This document shows, in pieces, positions 9,115-17,618 of a stretch of DNA of 64,000 nt (position 1 is the first letter of the stretch; every line of letters starts with the position of its first letter). The position numbers and the translations under genes were made by a program. The notes beneath the pieces were generated by a model that saw only the letters and a program-made list of their open reading frames with translations, did no database searches and had not been told where the DNA came from. The stretch lies in assembly GCF_023094245.1 (NCBI RefSeq), contig NZ_JALMEW010000001.1, positions 389,397 to 453,396 of the forward strand, given 5' to 3'. The stretch comes from Halomonas getboli (GTDB taxonomy: Bacteria; Pseudomonadota; Gammaproteobacteria; Pseudomonadales; Halomonadaceae).

Positions 9115-9132
9115 AATTGTAGGGGTACAATT
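9115..9132. promoter_or_regulatory. operator-like inverted repeat AATTGTA-N4-TACAATT
   Basis: A perfect 7-bp palindrome with a GGGG spacer ending three bases before the LysE-family start codon. The position would let a bound MocR protein block or position RNA polymerase at the exporter promoter. The ATTGTA/TACAAT form is common among MocR operators (general recollection, not checked). Confidence 0.55.
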
Positions 9133-9135
9133 AGG

Positions 9136-9735
9136 ATGGACACGCTCGCCGCCCTGGGGCCCGCCGCCCTGTTCATGATCTCCATGACCATCACGCCGGG
9201 TCCCAACAACGTGATGCTCACCGCCTCCGGCGCCAACTACGGCTATCGGCGCACCCTGCCGCACCTGCTCGGCATCATGGGCGGCTGTTTCCTGCTTTTC
9301 TCGGCGGTGGCGCTGGGCCTGGGGCTGGTGTTCGAGCGCTTTCCGGTGGTGCAGACGGCGCTGCGCGTGATCGGCAGCCTCTACCTGCTGTACCTGGCCT
9401 GGGGCATCGCCACCGCGCCGCCGCCCAGCTTCGACAATGCCGAGGGGCGCCCGCTGAGCTTCTGGCAGGCCGCGGCCTTCCAGTTCGCCAATCCCAAGGC
9501 CTGGGTGATGGGCCTGACGCTGATGGCCAGCTTCCTGCCCGAGGACGGCAACACCGTCATCAATGCGCTGCTGCTGGCCGGGGTCTCCGAGTTGATCGCC
9601 TTTCCCTGCATCTCGCTTTGGGCCGGTTTCGGCATGGCCATCGGCCGCTGGCTCAAGGGGCCGCGCGCCTGGCGGGCGTTCAACGGCACCATGGGCGCGC
9701 TGACCGCCGGCTGCGTGGTGTTCATTCTCGGCTGA
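9136..9735 (+). CDS. LysE/RhtB family amino-acid exporter
   Basis: A 199-residue inner-membrane protein with about six hydrophobic helices and the LysE family start region MISMTITPGPNNVMLTASG (the TPGPN motif) followed by GYRRTLPHLLGI. The second half has FQFANPKAWVM, another family hallmark. Members export amino acids or related metabolites; the substrate cannot be deduced. It is transcribed away from the MocR gene. The ATG lies directly behind the palindromic operator, so the leader is very short and the ribosome site weak (TTAGG). Confidence 0.9.
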   Translation: MDTLAALGPAALFMISMTITPGPNNVMLTASGANYGYRRTLPHLLGIMGGCFLLFSAVALGLGLVFERFPVVQTALRVIGSLYLLYLAWGIATAPPPSFDNAEGRPLSFWQAAAFQFANPKAWVMGLTLMASFLPEDGNTVINALLLAGVSELIAFPCISLWAGFGMAIGRWLKGPRAWRAFNGTMGALTAGCVVFILG

Positions 9736-9833
9736 GGGCCGGGGCTGCCCGCGCCTCTCGGCATGATGGCGGCTATGCTGGTGGCTGACGTCGAGCGCGT
9801 CACTCCCGCCGCGGCGCCCGGAGCCGACCCGCC

Positions 9834-11060
9834 ATGCCGGACCCTGTCTTCCTCGCCTCACTCTATCGCCGGCACGCCCCGCGCGTGCTGGCGACGCTGA
9901 TTCGCCGCCTCGGCGACTTCGATGTCGCCGAGGAGGCCACGCATGACGCCTTCGCCGCGGCGGTATCCCGCTGGCCGCAGGAGGGCGTGCCCGATGCGCC
10001 GGTGGCCTGGCTGATCCGGGTGGGCCATCGCCGCGGTATCGATCAGATACGGCGCCGCCAGACGGCCCGCCAGCATGCCCACCTGCTGATACCCGACAAT
10101 GACGCAGCCGAGGAAGCCCGCGTCATCGAGGACGATCTCCTGCGGCTGCTGTTCATCTGCTGCCATCCCGCCCTGTCGATGCCGGACCGCCTGGCGCTGA
10201 CCCTGCGTGAGATGGCGGGGCTGACCACCGAGCAGGTGGCCAGCGCACTGCTGCAGCGGCCCGCCGCGCTGGCCCAGCGCATCGTTCGTGCCAAGCGCCG
10301 GCTGCGCACTGCCGGCATTCCCTATGAAGTGCCCGAGGCGTCCGACCTGCCGGCACGGTTGTCCGACGTGCTGGGGGTGATCTACCTGATCTTCAACGAG
10401 GGCTATTCGTGCAGCGACGGCGAGCGCGTCGTCGACGTGCACCTGTGCGAAGAGGCGATCCGCCTGGGCGAGGCGTTGGCCGGCCTGTTGCCGTGGGGGG
10501 AGGTGTTCGGGCTGCTGGCCTTGATGCGTCTCCATCACGCCCGCCGCGAGGCGCGCCAGGATGCCCTCGGGGAGCTGGTGCCGCTGGAGGAGCAGGATCG
10601 CCGTCGCTGGGATGGCCGGCAGATCGAGATCGGCCTGGCCTGGCTGGCGCGTGCCCTGGCGCTGACGCCTGTCGGTGCCTATACCCTGCAGGCTTCCATC
10701 GCCGCTGTGCATGCCGAGGCGCCCAGCGCCGAGGCCACCGACTGGGATCGGATCGTGCGGCTCTACGAGACCCTGCTGCGGGTCCAGCCTTCGCCGGTGA
10801 TCGAGCTGAATCGGGCCGTGGCCATGGCCATGCGCGATTCCCCGGATGCGGGGCTGGCCCTGCTCGACGCCCTGGCCGAGCGTCATCGGCTCGACGACTA
10901 CCACCTGTTCCACGCCGCCCGCGCCGATCTGCATCGACGTGCCGGTCACCGCGAGGCGGCTTGCCATGCCTACGAGCGGGCCCTGGCGCTGACCGTGCAG
11001 GAACCCGAGCGGCGCTTCCTGTCCCGCCGCCTGGCGGCGCTGGGACGCGCCGACGGCTGA
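9834..11060 (+). CDS. ECF sigma factor of the ECF42 type with C-terminal TPR-like extension
   Basis: A 408-residue protein, about twice the length of ordinary ECF sigma factors. Region 2 spans ~10-75 (GDFDVAEEATHDAFAAAVSRW, IRVGHRRGIDQIRRRQ), region 4 ~110-160 (LTLREMAGLTTEQVASALLQ), then a long helical C-terminal domain (FNEGYSCSDG, LLDALAERHRLDDYHLFHAAR). This layout and linkage to YCII/DGPF genes define ECF42. No anti-sigma gene is present, as usual for the group; the C-terminal extension is thought to control activity. The start follows a CGGAG motif. Confidence 0.93.
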   Translation: MPDPVFLASLYRRHAPRVLATLIRRLGDFDVAEEATHDAFAAAVSRWPQEGVPDAPVAWLIRVGHRRGIDQIRRRQTARQHAHLLIPDNDAAEEARVIEDDLLRLLFICCHPALSMPDRLALTLREMAGLTTEQVASALLQRPAALAQRIVRAKRRLRTAGIPYEVPEASDLPARLSDVLGVIYLIFNEGYSCSDGERVVDVHLCEEAIRLGEALAGLLPWGEVFGLLALMRLHHARREARQDALGELVPLEEQDRRRWDGRQIEIGLAWLARALALTPVGAYTLQASIAAVHAEAPSAEATDWDRIVRLYETLLRVQPSPVIELNRAVAMAMRDSPDAGLALLDALAERHRLDDYHLFHAARADLHRRAGHREAACHAYERALALTVQEPERRFLSRRLAALGRADG

Positions 11061-11082
11061 AGCGAAAAAAATTTTTCCGAGC

Positions 11083-11109
11083 TGTCGATTCTGGGCGGCG
11101 CCGCACGAC
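11083..11109 (+). promoter_or_regulatory. ECF42-type promoter of the DGPF cluster
   Basis: TGTCGA at the -35 position and CGAC at the -10 position, 17 bases apart, lie 33 bp before the first DGPF gene. This agrees with the bipartite ECF42 motif described for actinobacterial and proteobacterial members (TGTCGA, ~16-17 bases, CGA/TC; recalled, not checked). It suggests the sigma factor drives the downstream cluster. Confidence 0.55.
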
Positions 11110-11141
11110 TCATGATTACCATCCCCCAGGAGAGCGATGTC

Positions 11142-11963
11142 ATGCGATACATGCTGATGCGCAAGGCCGACGCGGCCACCGAAGAGGGCGTGCTGCCCAG
11201 CCAGGAACTGCTGCAGGCCATGGGCGACTACAACGAGCGCATGATCCGCGCCGGGGTCTTCGTCACCGGCGACGGCCTGCGACCCAGCCGGGAAGGCTGC
11301 CGGATCGCCTTTCGCGGCGGCGAGCCGCACATCGTCCAGGGACCCTTCGCGGCCACCGAGGAGCTGCTGGCGGGCTACAGCGTGATCGAGGCCGATTCCC
11401 TGGAGGAGGCCATCGAGTGGGCCAAGGACTGGCCGCGGGAGGACGGCGAGGGGCACGTCACCCTGGAGCTGCGCCGCTACTTCACCCTGCAGGACTTCGA
11501 GCCCGGTGCCGGGCTGGAGCGGCACGTCGCCCAGGCCAGGCTGCCCCGGGGGCTGCAGGTGCACCTCGCCTTCGCGGGCAATTGCCGCGAGGCGATGGCC
11601 TTCTACGCCGAGGTCACCGGCGGCCACCTGGAGGCGATGCTGACCTTCGGCGAGACCCCGGCGGCCGCGGAGGTGCCGACCGAATGGCACGACCGGATCG
11701 CCCACGCCTCGCTCAATGTCCGCGGCCATCGACTGATGGGCGCCGACATGCAGGGCGACTGCTACCGGGCGCCCCAGGGGGTCCAGCTGTTCCTCGACTA
11801 CGAGGACGTCGACCAGGCGGCGGAGGTGTTCCAGCACCTGGCCGATGGCGGCCAGGTGCAGATGCCCTTCGAGGCCACCTTCTGGGCCAAGGGCTTCGGC
11901 ATGGCCACCGATCGCTTCGGCGTGCAGTGGATGGTCGCCACGCCCGGCGAGCAGTGTCCGTGA
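11142..11963 (+). CDS. YCII/DGPF domain fused to PhnB-like VOC domain
   Basis: A 273-residue two-domain protein. Residues ~1-115 are a YCII-related (DGPF) domain, with the family motif present as QGPFAATEELLAGY. Residues ~135-270 are a PhnB-like vicinal-oxygen-chelate domain (LQVHLAFAGNCREAMAFY, QWMVATP at the end). YCII and PhnB proteins are usually separate genes in ECF42 clusters; here they are fused. Functions are unknown; the VOC fold may bind a metal or small ligand. AGGAGA precedes the chosen ATG; an earlier ATG overlaps the promoter motif region. Confidence 0.85.
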   Translation: MRYMLMRKADAATEEGVLPSQELLQAMGDYNERMIRAGVFVTGDGLRPSREGCRIAFRGGEPHIVQGPFAATEELLAGYSVIEADSLEEAIEWAKDWPREDGEGHVTLELRRYFTLQDFEPGAGLERHVAQARLPRGLQVHLAFAGNCREAMAFYAEVTGGHLEAMLTFGETPAAAEVPTEWHDRIAHASLNVRGHRLMGADMQGDCYRAPQGVQLFLDYEDVDQAAEVFQHLADGGQVQMPFEATFWAKGFGMATDRFGVQWMVATPGEQCP

Positions 11964-12012
11964 TCCCACGGCGTCCATCATCCCACCGTGTCGACGACAC
12001 CAGGAGGAAGGC

Positions 12013-12390
12013 ATGCAATACGTCGCTTTGGTGTACTACCAGGAGCGGTTGATCGAGGCCATGTCCGAGCGCGACTGGCACGACCTCAACCAGGAATGTC
12101 TGGGCTGCGTCGAGCGCCTCACCGAGCAGGGCCATTTCATCACCGGCCGGGCGTTGCAGCCGGTGGAAAGCGCCACCAGCGTGCGCCGGCGCGACGGTGA
12201 GACGCTGGTATCGGACGGACCCTTCGCCGAGACCAAGGAGCAGCTGGCCGGCTTCTATCTGCTCGAGGCCCGCGACCTCAACGAGGCGCTGCGGCTGGCT
12301 GGGGGCATTCCCCCGGCGCGGCTGGGCACCATCGAGGTGCGCCCGGTGCGCGAGCTGCCCCCCAAAGACGAGACGGGAGATCCCTCATGA
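12013..12390 (+). CDS. YCII-related (DGPF) protein
   Basis: A 125-residue single-domain protein with the hallmark DGPFAETKEQLAGFYLLEA and the DLNEALRLA helix. It follows AGGAGGAAG. Its last four bases overlap the start of the next gene (ATGA), so translation is coupled. The family is the constant companion of ECF42 sigma factors, but its biochemical activity is not established. Confidence 0.88.
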   Translation: MQYVALVYYQERLIEAMSERDWHDLNQECLGCVERLTEQGHFITGRALQPVESATSVRRRDGETLVSDGPFAETKEQLAGFYLLEARDLNEALRLAGGIPPARLGTIEVRPVRELPPKDETGDPS

Positions 12391-12740
12391 ACTATGTGGA
12401 TGGTTTCGTGGCCGCCGTGCCCACCGCCAACCGGCAGGCCTTCATCGAGCATGCGCGCAAGGCGGCGGCGGTGTTCAAGGAATATGGGGCGCTCAAGGTG
12501 GTGGAATGCTGGGGCGACGACGTCCCGGAAGGCGAGCTGACGTCCTTCACCATGGCGGTGCAGCGCAGGCCCGACGAGAGCGTGGTCTTTTCCTGGCTGG
12601 TGTGGCCGTCTCGAGAAGTGCGCGACCAGGCCATGGCCCGGATCATGGAGGATCCACGCCTGTCGCCGGAGGCCAATCCCATGCCCTTCGACGGCAAGCG
12701 GCTGATTTATGGTGGCTTCGAAATGGTGATCGAGGAGTAG
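12387..12740 (+). CDS. DUF1428 family protein
   Basis: A 117-residue protein with the typical DUF1428 opening MNYVDGFVAAVPTANRQAF and the FKEYGALKVVECWGDDVPEG segment, ending KRLIYGGFEMVIEE. It belongs to the dimeric alpha/beta-barrel group of small proteins (YCII, YciI-like) and is commonly found with them. No function is known. It overlaps the preceding YCII gene by four bases and is followed after 7 bp by the VOC gene. Confidence 0.85.
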   Translation: MNYVDGFVAAVPTANRQAFIEHARKAAAVFKEYGALKVVECWGDDVPEGELTSFTMAVQRRPDESVVFSWLVWPSREVRDQAMARIMEDPRLSPEANPMPFDGKRLIYGGFEMVIEE

Positions 12741-12747
12741 TAGCGCC

Positions 12748-13224
12748 ATGAACCGTATTACCCCCTTCCTGTGGTTCGATGGCGAGGCGGAAGCGGCGGC
12801 CCGCTTCTACGTCTCGGTCTTCCCCGCTTCCCGCATCGAGCGGGTGGTGCCTTCGCCGGTCGACACCCCGAGCGTGTCGGCCGGCGAGGTGCTGCTGGTG
12901 GAGTTCGTCCTCGACGGGGCGCGTTACCTGGCCATGAACGGAGGGCCCGGCATGCCCTTCACCGAGGCGATCTCGTTGCACATCGACTGCGCCGACCAGG
13001 CCGAGGTGGACTACTACTGGGAGGCGCTGAGCGAGGGCGGCAGCCCCATCCAGTGCGGCTGGCTCCAGGATCGCTGGGGGCTGCGCTGGCAGGTGGTACC
13101 CGTGCGCATGCACGAGCTGATGGGCGACCCCGATCCCGGCCGGGCCCGGCGCGCCATGGAGGCGATGATGCAGATGGAGAAGTTCGTCATCGCCGACCTG
13201 GAGCGGGCCGCCGACGGCGGCTGA
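12748..13224 (+). CDS. PhnB-like VOC family protein
   Basis: A 158-residue protein beginning MNRITPFLWFDGEAEAAARFY, which is diagnostic for the PhnB/3-demethylubiquinone-methyltransferase-like VOC group (the methyltransferase name is a database legacy). Two beta-alpha-beta-beta-beta units are visible, the second with QCGWLQDRWGLRWQVVP. It closes the ECF42-controlled cluster, and a convergent CDF gene follows. The substrate or ligand is unknown. Confidence 0.87.
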   Translation: MNRITPFLWFDGEAEAAARFYVSVFPASRIERVVPSPVDTPSVSAGEVLLVEFVLDGARYLAMNGGPGMPFTEAISLHIDCADQAEVDYYWEALSEGGSPIQCGWLQDRWGLRWQVVPVRMHELMGDPDPGRARRAMEAMMQMEKFVIADLERAADGG

Positions 13225-13257
13225 TAGGCGGCGTCGGCGAGCGGCGTGGGTGCGGTG

Positions 13258-14163
13258 TCAGGTCCAGGCCGGATCGGCGGTGAAGGACACCGTGAACCAG
13301 CGATGCTCGGCGGGAATGCTCAGGCCCGAGGCGATGGCCGCGCGGATCTCGTCGAGCTCGGCCACGCCGCGCTCGGCGGCGAAGTCGGGCCGGGTGACGA
13401 TGTGGATCTCGATGAAGTGACCGCGGCCGGCCTTGGCCACGTGGCTGCTGTACTCCAGCAGGCCGTCCTGCTCCATCACCGGCGCCATGGCGGCGTGCAC
13501 CTCGCGGTCGACCGCGCTCGGCGCGATCAGGAACACCTCCTTCATGGCGCGGCGCACGATGCCGAGCGGCACCGGCATGAAGCCCAGGGTCAGGACCGCC
13601 AGCAGCAGCGAGTCCACGTAGGGCGTGAAGCCGGCGTAGCGGGTCTGTTGGAGAATCAGGGCGATGGCGAAGGCCACCAGCAGCGCGCCGGTGATCAGGC
13701 CTGCCATCAGCCAGCCCTGCATGTCGATGCGCACGAACTCCGAGTCGGCGTCGCGGTTGAGCCGGCGCTGGTAGGCGAACATGGTGAAGCACGCCGCGGC
13801 GACGATCACGGCATAGACGATGGCCACGCCGAAGGCCAGTTCGTGGCCGCCCGACATCAATCCCTGCACGGCATTCAGGAACGCATAGAAGCACAGCAGC
13901 ATCAAGATGGCGCCGTTGAGCGCCGCGGCCAGCGGTTCCAGGTGCCAGTAGCCGTGCTGGAAGCGCTGGCTCACCTCGCGGGCGATCAGCCGCGTCACCA
14001 CCAGCGCCAGGGCCGACATGGCCGCGTCGATGGTCGAGAAGACGCCGTCGAAGAGAATCGAGCGTGAGCCGGCCATGAGGCCGAAGGCGATGCCCAGGCT
14101 CGAGACGAGCAGGGTCATCATGATGGAGCGCTTGAGGGCGCGTTGTTCGAGCGTGGTGGACAT
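13258..14163 (-). CDS. cation diffusion facilitator (CDF) transporter
   Basis: A 301-residue inner-membrane protein with about five to six helices. The SILFDGVFSTIDAAMSAL segment matches helix II of CDF exporters, where the conserved DG/D pair lines the metal site, and HGYWHLEPLAAALNG matches the region after helix II. A ~90-residue cytoplasmic domain ends the protein (GHFIEIHIVTRPDF). CDF proteins exchange Zn2+, Mn2+, Fe2+ or Co2+ for protons; this one is from a divergent branch, so the metal is not predictable. AAGGAAG precedes the chosen ATG. Confidence 0.85.
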   Translation of the reverse strand: MSTTLEQRALKRSIMMTLLVSSLGIAFGLMAGSRSILFDGVFSTIDAAMSALALVVTRLIAREVSQRFQHGYWHLEPLAAALNGAILMLLCFYAFLNAVQGLMSGGHELAFGVAIVYAVIVAAACFTMFAYQRRLNRDADSEFVRIDMQGWLMAGLITGALLVAFAIALILQQTRYAGFTPYVDSLLLAVLTLGFMPVPLGIVRRAMKEVFLIAPSAVDREVHAAMAPVMEQDGLLEYSSHVAKAGRGHFIEIHIVTRPDFAAERGVAELDEIRAAIASGLSIPAEHRWFTVSFTADPAWT

Positions 14164-14300
14164 GGACCGCTTCCTTGTTGGCCAGACGTCGAGTCTAGCC
14201 GAGTCGCCGGCCTCTGGGCGATGCGTCTGGCGAGGCGACATGAGAATCGGGATACTGGGCGGTTTCGCCCCATGCATCTCGCCCAAGGACGCTTTTCGCC

Positions 14301-14798
14301 ATGGTTTCAGGCCTGCCGCTCGCCCGCATCACCGTTCATTCGCCCCACGTCGCCACCCTGGCCGGCTGGGCCCATGCCGAGTGGGGCCACTTGCATCCCG
14401 GTCGCAGCCTCGCTGCGGCCATCGCCGCCTTCCGCGCCGACTGTGGCAGCGAAGGCGTGCCGTCGGTGTTCGCCGCCATGGACGGCGAGCGGCCGGTGGG
14501 CATGGCCAGCCTGGTGGTCGACGACATGAGCGACCGCCGCGATCTGACGCCCTGGCTGGCGTCGGTCTATGTGCTGCCCGAATGGCGCGGGCGCGGCATC
14601 GCCTCGCAGCTGGTGCGCCGCGTGGAGCAGGAGGCCCAGGCCCAGGGCCACGCGCTGTTCTATCTCTATACGCCGGATCAGCAGTCTCTCTATCGGCGCC
14701 TGGGCTGGGAAGACGTGGAGGAGCGCGAGTACCACGGCGAGGCCGTGACCATCATGCGGCGTACGCTGTCGTCTGATGCCCTCCCGCAGCGGGCCTGA
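14301..14798 (+). CDS. GNAT family N-acetyltransferase
   Basis: A 165-residue GNAT protein. The acetyl-CoA binding motif A is WLASVYVLPEWRGRGIASQL (R-x-x-G-x-G/A pattern), and motif B follows as FYLYTPDQQSLYRRLGWEDV. AAGGA lies upstream of the ATG. The gene ends three bases before the LysR gene, so the two are likely co-transcribed. The acceptor substrate is unknown. Confidence 0.88.
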   Translation: MVSGLPLARITVHSPHVATLAGWAHAEWGHLHPGRSLAAAIAAFRADCGSEGVPSVFAAMDGERPVGMASLVVDDMSDRRDLTPWLASVYVLPEWRGRGIASQLVRRVEQEAQAQGHALFYLYTPDQQSLYRRLGWEDVEEREYHGEAVTIMRRTLSSDALPQRA

Positions 14799-14801
14799 GC
14801 C

Positions 14802-15698
14802 ATGCACTGGCGAGCGCTGCACTACTTCGACACGGTCGCCCGCTGCCGCTCGCTGCGCGAAGCCGCGGCACGGCTGCATATCGCGCCCACCGCGATCAGC
14901 CGCCAGATCGATCTGCTCGAGCACCAGCTCGGGGCGCCGCTGCTCGAGCGCGGCCCCGGCGGCATTCGCCTGACGTCCGCCGGGGAGCTGCTGGCGGTGC
15001 AGGCCCGGCGTACCCTGCGCGATCTGGAACGCGTCCAGGAACAGATCGGCGATCTCAAGGGGCTGCGCACCGGCCGGGTCAGCCTGCGGGTGGCCGAGGG
15101 CGTGGTCGCCGGACTGCTGGCGCCGGTTCTGGCGGAGCTGAACGAGCGTCATCCACGGCTGCGCTTCGATATCCAGATCGCCAGCGCCGGCGGCATCGTC
15201 GAGGCGCTGCGCAGCGGCGATGCCGATATCGGCCTGACCTTCTTCATGCCACGCCACGACGATATCCAGCCCCTCGCCAGCGGCCGCCTGGAACATCACG
15301 CGGTGATGGCGCCGGGCCATCCGCTGGCCGAGGCGGGTGAACTGATCCTGGCCGAGCTCGCCGAGCATCCTCTGGCGCTTCCCGACGAGCACTACGGCGT
15401 GCGCCAGGCGCTGGATGCGGCGGCCCGCGAGCGTGGCGTCACCCTGACGCCGACCTTCCACGCTGCCTCGCTGGAGACCCAGAAGGCGCTGGCCATGGCC
15501 GGCGCCGCGCTGCTGATCCTGCCGCCGATGGCGGTGGCCCGCGAGTGCCGCGACGGGCAGCTGGTCAGCGTGCCGCTGGCGCCGGGCGAGTTGCCGCCCA
15601 CCCGGCTCGACCTGTGCGTGCATCGGCATCGCCCGCGCAGCTTTGCCAGCGAGGCCTGCCTGGGGCTGCTGGCGTCGGCGCTGCAGGACCTGGGTTAG
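14802..15698 (+). CDS. LysR family transcriptional regulator
   Basis: A 298-residue regulator: winged helix in residues ~1-60 (LREAAARLHIAPTAISRQID, LGAPLLERGPGGIRLT) and a periplasmic-binding-protein-like effector domain from ~90 onward. It is transcribed in the same direction as the amidase and sodium symporter genes that follow, so it is a candidate regulator of them, although LysR genes are more often divergent from their targets. Confidence 0.9.
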   Translation: MHWRALHYFDTVARCRSLREAAARLHIAPTAISRQIDLLEHQLGAPLLERGPGGIRLTSAGELLAVQARRTLRDLERVQEQIGDLKGLRTGRVSLRVAEGVVAGLLAPVLAELNERHPRLRFDIQIASAGGIVEALRSGDADIGLTFFMPRHDDIQPLASGRLEHHAVMAPGHPLAEAGELILAELAEHPLALPDEHYGVRQALDAAARERGVTLTPTFHAASLETQKALAMAGAALLILPPMAVARECRDGQLVSVPLAPGELPPTRLDLCVHRHRPRSFASEACLGLLASALQDLG

Positions 15699-15762
15699 CA
15701 GGACTGACCGGAGAGGCGGGCCGACGAGGGCGCTGGCCGGTCAAAACGTCGGGCAGGGTGCA

Positions 15763-15796
15763 CACAAAAAGTGGACGCCCTGGCGCCTTCTTTGTG
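15763..15796. promoter_or_regulatory. dyad CACAAAAAG ... CTTCTTTGTG upstream of the amidase
   Basis: An imperfect inverted repeat in the LysR-amidase gap, upstream of the possible amidase starts. It could be a regulator-binding site or a weak hairpin; nothing more can be said from sequence. Confidence 0.3.
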
Positions 15797-15890
15797 CTAG
15801 CCGATGACGCTACCTGGCACCAAGCTGAGGGCATCCACGACATCAATGATGTTTGCAACCCTGATGTTCGCAACAATGACAACAACACCG

Positions 15891-17300
15891 ATGGACGCCC
15901 TTATGACCGATCCCCACCTGATGACCGCCACTCAGCTGCTGGCCGCCTACCGTGACAAGCGCCTGTCGCCGCTGGATGCCGCCGAGGCCGTGGTGCAGCA
16001 CGTCGAGCGCTGGGAGCCACACCTCAATGCGCTCTACGATTTCCGGCCGCAGGCGTTCCTGGCGTCGGCGAAGGCCGCCAGCGAGCGCTGGGCGCGTGGC
16101 GAGCCGCGCGGCACGCTGGACGGCGTGCCCGTGACCCTCAAGGAGTTGATCGCCACTCGCGGCCAGCCAGTGCCGGGCGGCACCGGGCTTGGCGAACAGG
16201 TGCCGGCCGAAGAGGACGCACCGGCGGCGGCGCGTCTCGAGGAAGACGGTGCGCCACTGCTGGGCAAGACCACCTGCCCGGACTTTGGCATGCTGTCCTC
16301 GGGACTGTCCTCGTTCCATGGCCTGACCCGCAATCCCTGGCGGCTCGAGTGCAATACCGGGGGCTCCAGTTCAGGCGCCGGGGCGGCGGCCGCCGCCGGC
16401 TACGGCCCGCTGCACCTGGGCACCGACATCGGCGGCTCGGTGCGACTGCCCGCCGCCTGGTGCGGCGTCGTCGGCTTCAAGCCGACGCTGGGGCGGATTC
16501 CCATCGATCCTTATTACGTGGGGCGCTGTGCCGGCCCGATGACCCGCAGCGTCGACGACGCCGCGCTGATGATGACGGCGCTGTCGCGCACCGACCGCCG
16601 TGATGCCACGCGTCTGCCGCCGGAGACGATCGACTGGACCGACCTCGCGCTGGACGTGTCGGGGCTGCGTGTCGGCGTGATGATGGAGGCCGGCTGCGGC
16701 CTGCCGCTAGACGACGAGATCGTCGCCGCCGTGGACGCTGCCGCCATCCGACTCGAGGCCGCCGGGGCCACCCTGGTGCCGCTGGCGCCGGTGATGACGC
16801 GCGAGATGCTCGACGGCCTGGATCACTTCTGGCGGGTGCGTCAGTGGAATGCGCTGTCGGCGCTGACGCCGCAGGAGCGCGAGCGGGTGCTGCCGGCGAT
16901 TCTGGCCTGGGCCGACGACGGCGGGCGGATCGGCGGCAGCGAGGCGGTGCGCGGCTTCGAGCAGACCCTGGCCATGCGTCGCGCTACCGAGGCGGTGTTC
17001 GACGACGTCGACGCGGTGATCTCCCCGACCACGCCCAACGTCGCCTTCCCCGCGGACTGGCCGTCGCCCACCAACGACCCGCGCCGCCCCTTCGAGCACA
17101 TCGTCTACACCGTGCCGTGGAACATGGGCGAGCAGCCGGCGCTGTCGCTCAACGCCGGTTTTTCCCGCGACGGCATGCCGCTCGGCGTGCAGCTGATCGG
17201 CCCGCGACTGGCGGACCACTTCGTGCTCAAGCTGGGCAAGGTGCTGGAGACCCGCCTGGCGCTCGCGCCGCGCTGGCCTTCCCCCCCCGAGGCGCAGTAA
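15891..17300 (+). CDS. amidase (amidase-signature family)
   Basis: About 469 residues with the amidase-signature Ser-cisSer-Lys triad: the lysine in DGVPVTLKELIATRG, and the glycine/serine-rich core CNTGGSSSGAGAAAA and GTDIGGSVRLPAAWCGVVG. The family hydrolyses carboxamides; the C-terminal region (NMGEQPALSLNAGF) is that of aliphatic or aryl amidases rather than GatA, and no gatB/gatC is nearby. The start is uncertain: ATGs at 15804, 15891 and 15903 are all in frame and none has a good ribosome site; conserved sequence begins right after the last of them. A symporter pair follows, suggesting uptake and hydrolysis of one compound. Confidence 0.88.
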   Translation: MDALMTDPHLMTATQLLAAYRDKRLSPLDAAEAVVQHVERWEPHLNALYDFRPQAFLASAKAASERWARGEPRGTLDGVPVTLKELIATRGQPVPGGTGLGEQVPAEEDAPAAARLEEDGAPLLGKTTCPDFGMLSSGLSSFHGLTRNPWRLECNTGGSSSGAGAAAAAGYGPLHLGTDIGGSVRLPAAWCGVVGFKPTLGRIPIDPYYVGRCAGPMTRSVDDAALMMTALSRTDRRDATRLPPETIDWTDLALDVSGLRVGVMMEAGCGLPLDDEIVAAVDAAAIRLEAAGATLVPLAPVMTREMLDGLDHFWRVRQWNALSALTPQERERVLPAILAWADDGGRIGGSEAVRGFEQTLAMRRATEAVFDDVDAVISPTTPNVAFPADWPSPTNDPRRPFEHIVYTVPWNMGEQPALSLNAGFSRDGMPLGVQLIGPRLADHFVLKLGKVLETRLALAPRWPSPPEAQ

Positions 17301-17381
17301 GGTCCGCCTCCATCGTTCTTGTATTGCCCATCACGTCATTCGTTTTCATGGGCATCGGGTCATCATGGGAGAGTCCTCGAC

Positions 17382-17618
17382 ATGTCGTCTCGTCTCGTCG
17401 TTCTGCCCACCAGCCGTGCCGGCTGGGGGCTGCTCATCGCCTTCGTCGCCCTGGTGGCGGGGGGGATCTGGCCGGTGATCGGCTGGGTGAATCGCGCCGT
17501 GCTGGTGCTGGGCCTGCCGCTGCTGGTGGTGTGGAGCTACGTGATCATCTTCGCCTGCTTCGCCGTGATGCTGGTCGCCAACCGCGTGCTCGAGCGCCAG
17601 GAGAAGCCGCATGACTAG
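17382..17618 (+). CDS. small two-helix membrane protein (DUF3311/YhdT-like)
   Basis: A 78-residue protein with two hydrophobic helices (GWGLLIAFVALVAGGIWPVI and VLVLGLPLLVVWSYVIIFA) and a short charged tail. Small proteins of this type regularly precede sodium:solute symporter genes (compare YhdT with PanF) and are presumed accessory subunits. Its 3' end overlaps the symporter gene by 8 bp, so translation is coupled. GGGAGAG precedes the ATG. Confidence 0.75.
   Translation: MSSRLVVLPTSRAGWGLLIAFVALVAGGIWPVIGWVNRAVLVLGLPLLVVWSYVIIFACFAVMLVANRVLERQEKPHD

Noticed and set aside
9037-9861. A 5' extension of the MocR gene over the LysE exporter
   Set aside because: The extension is antisense to a clear LysE-family gene and has no GntR-like sequence; the normal GntR start is at 9036.
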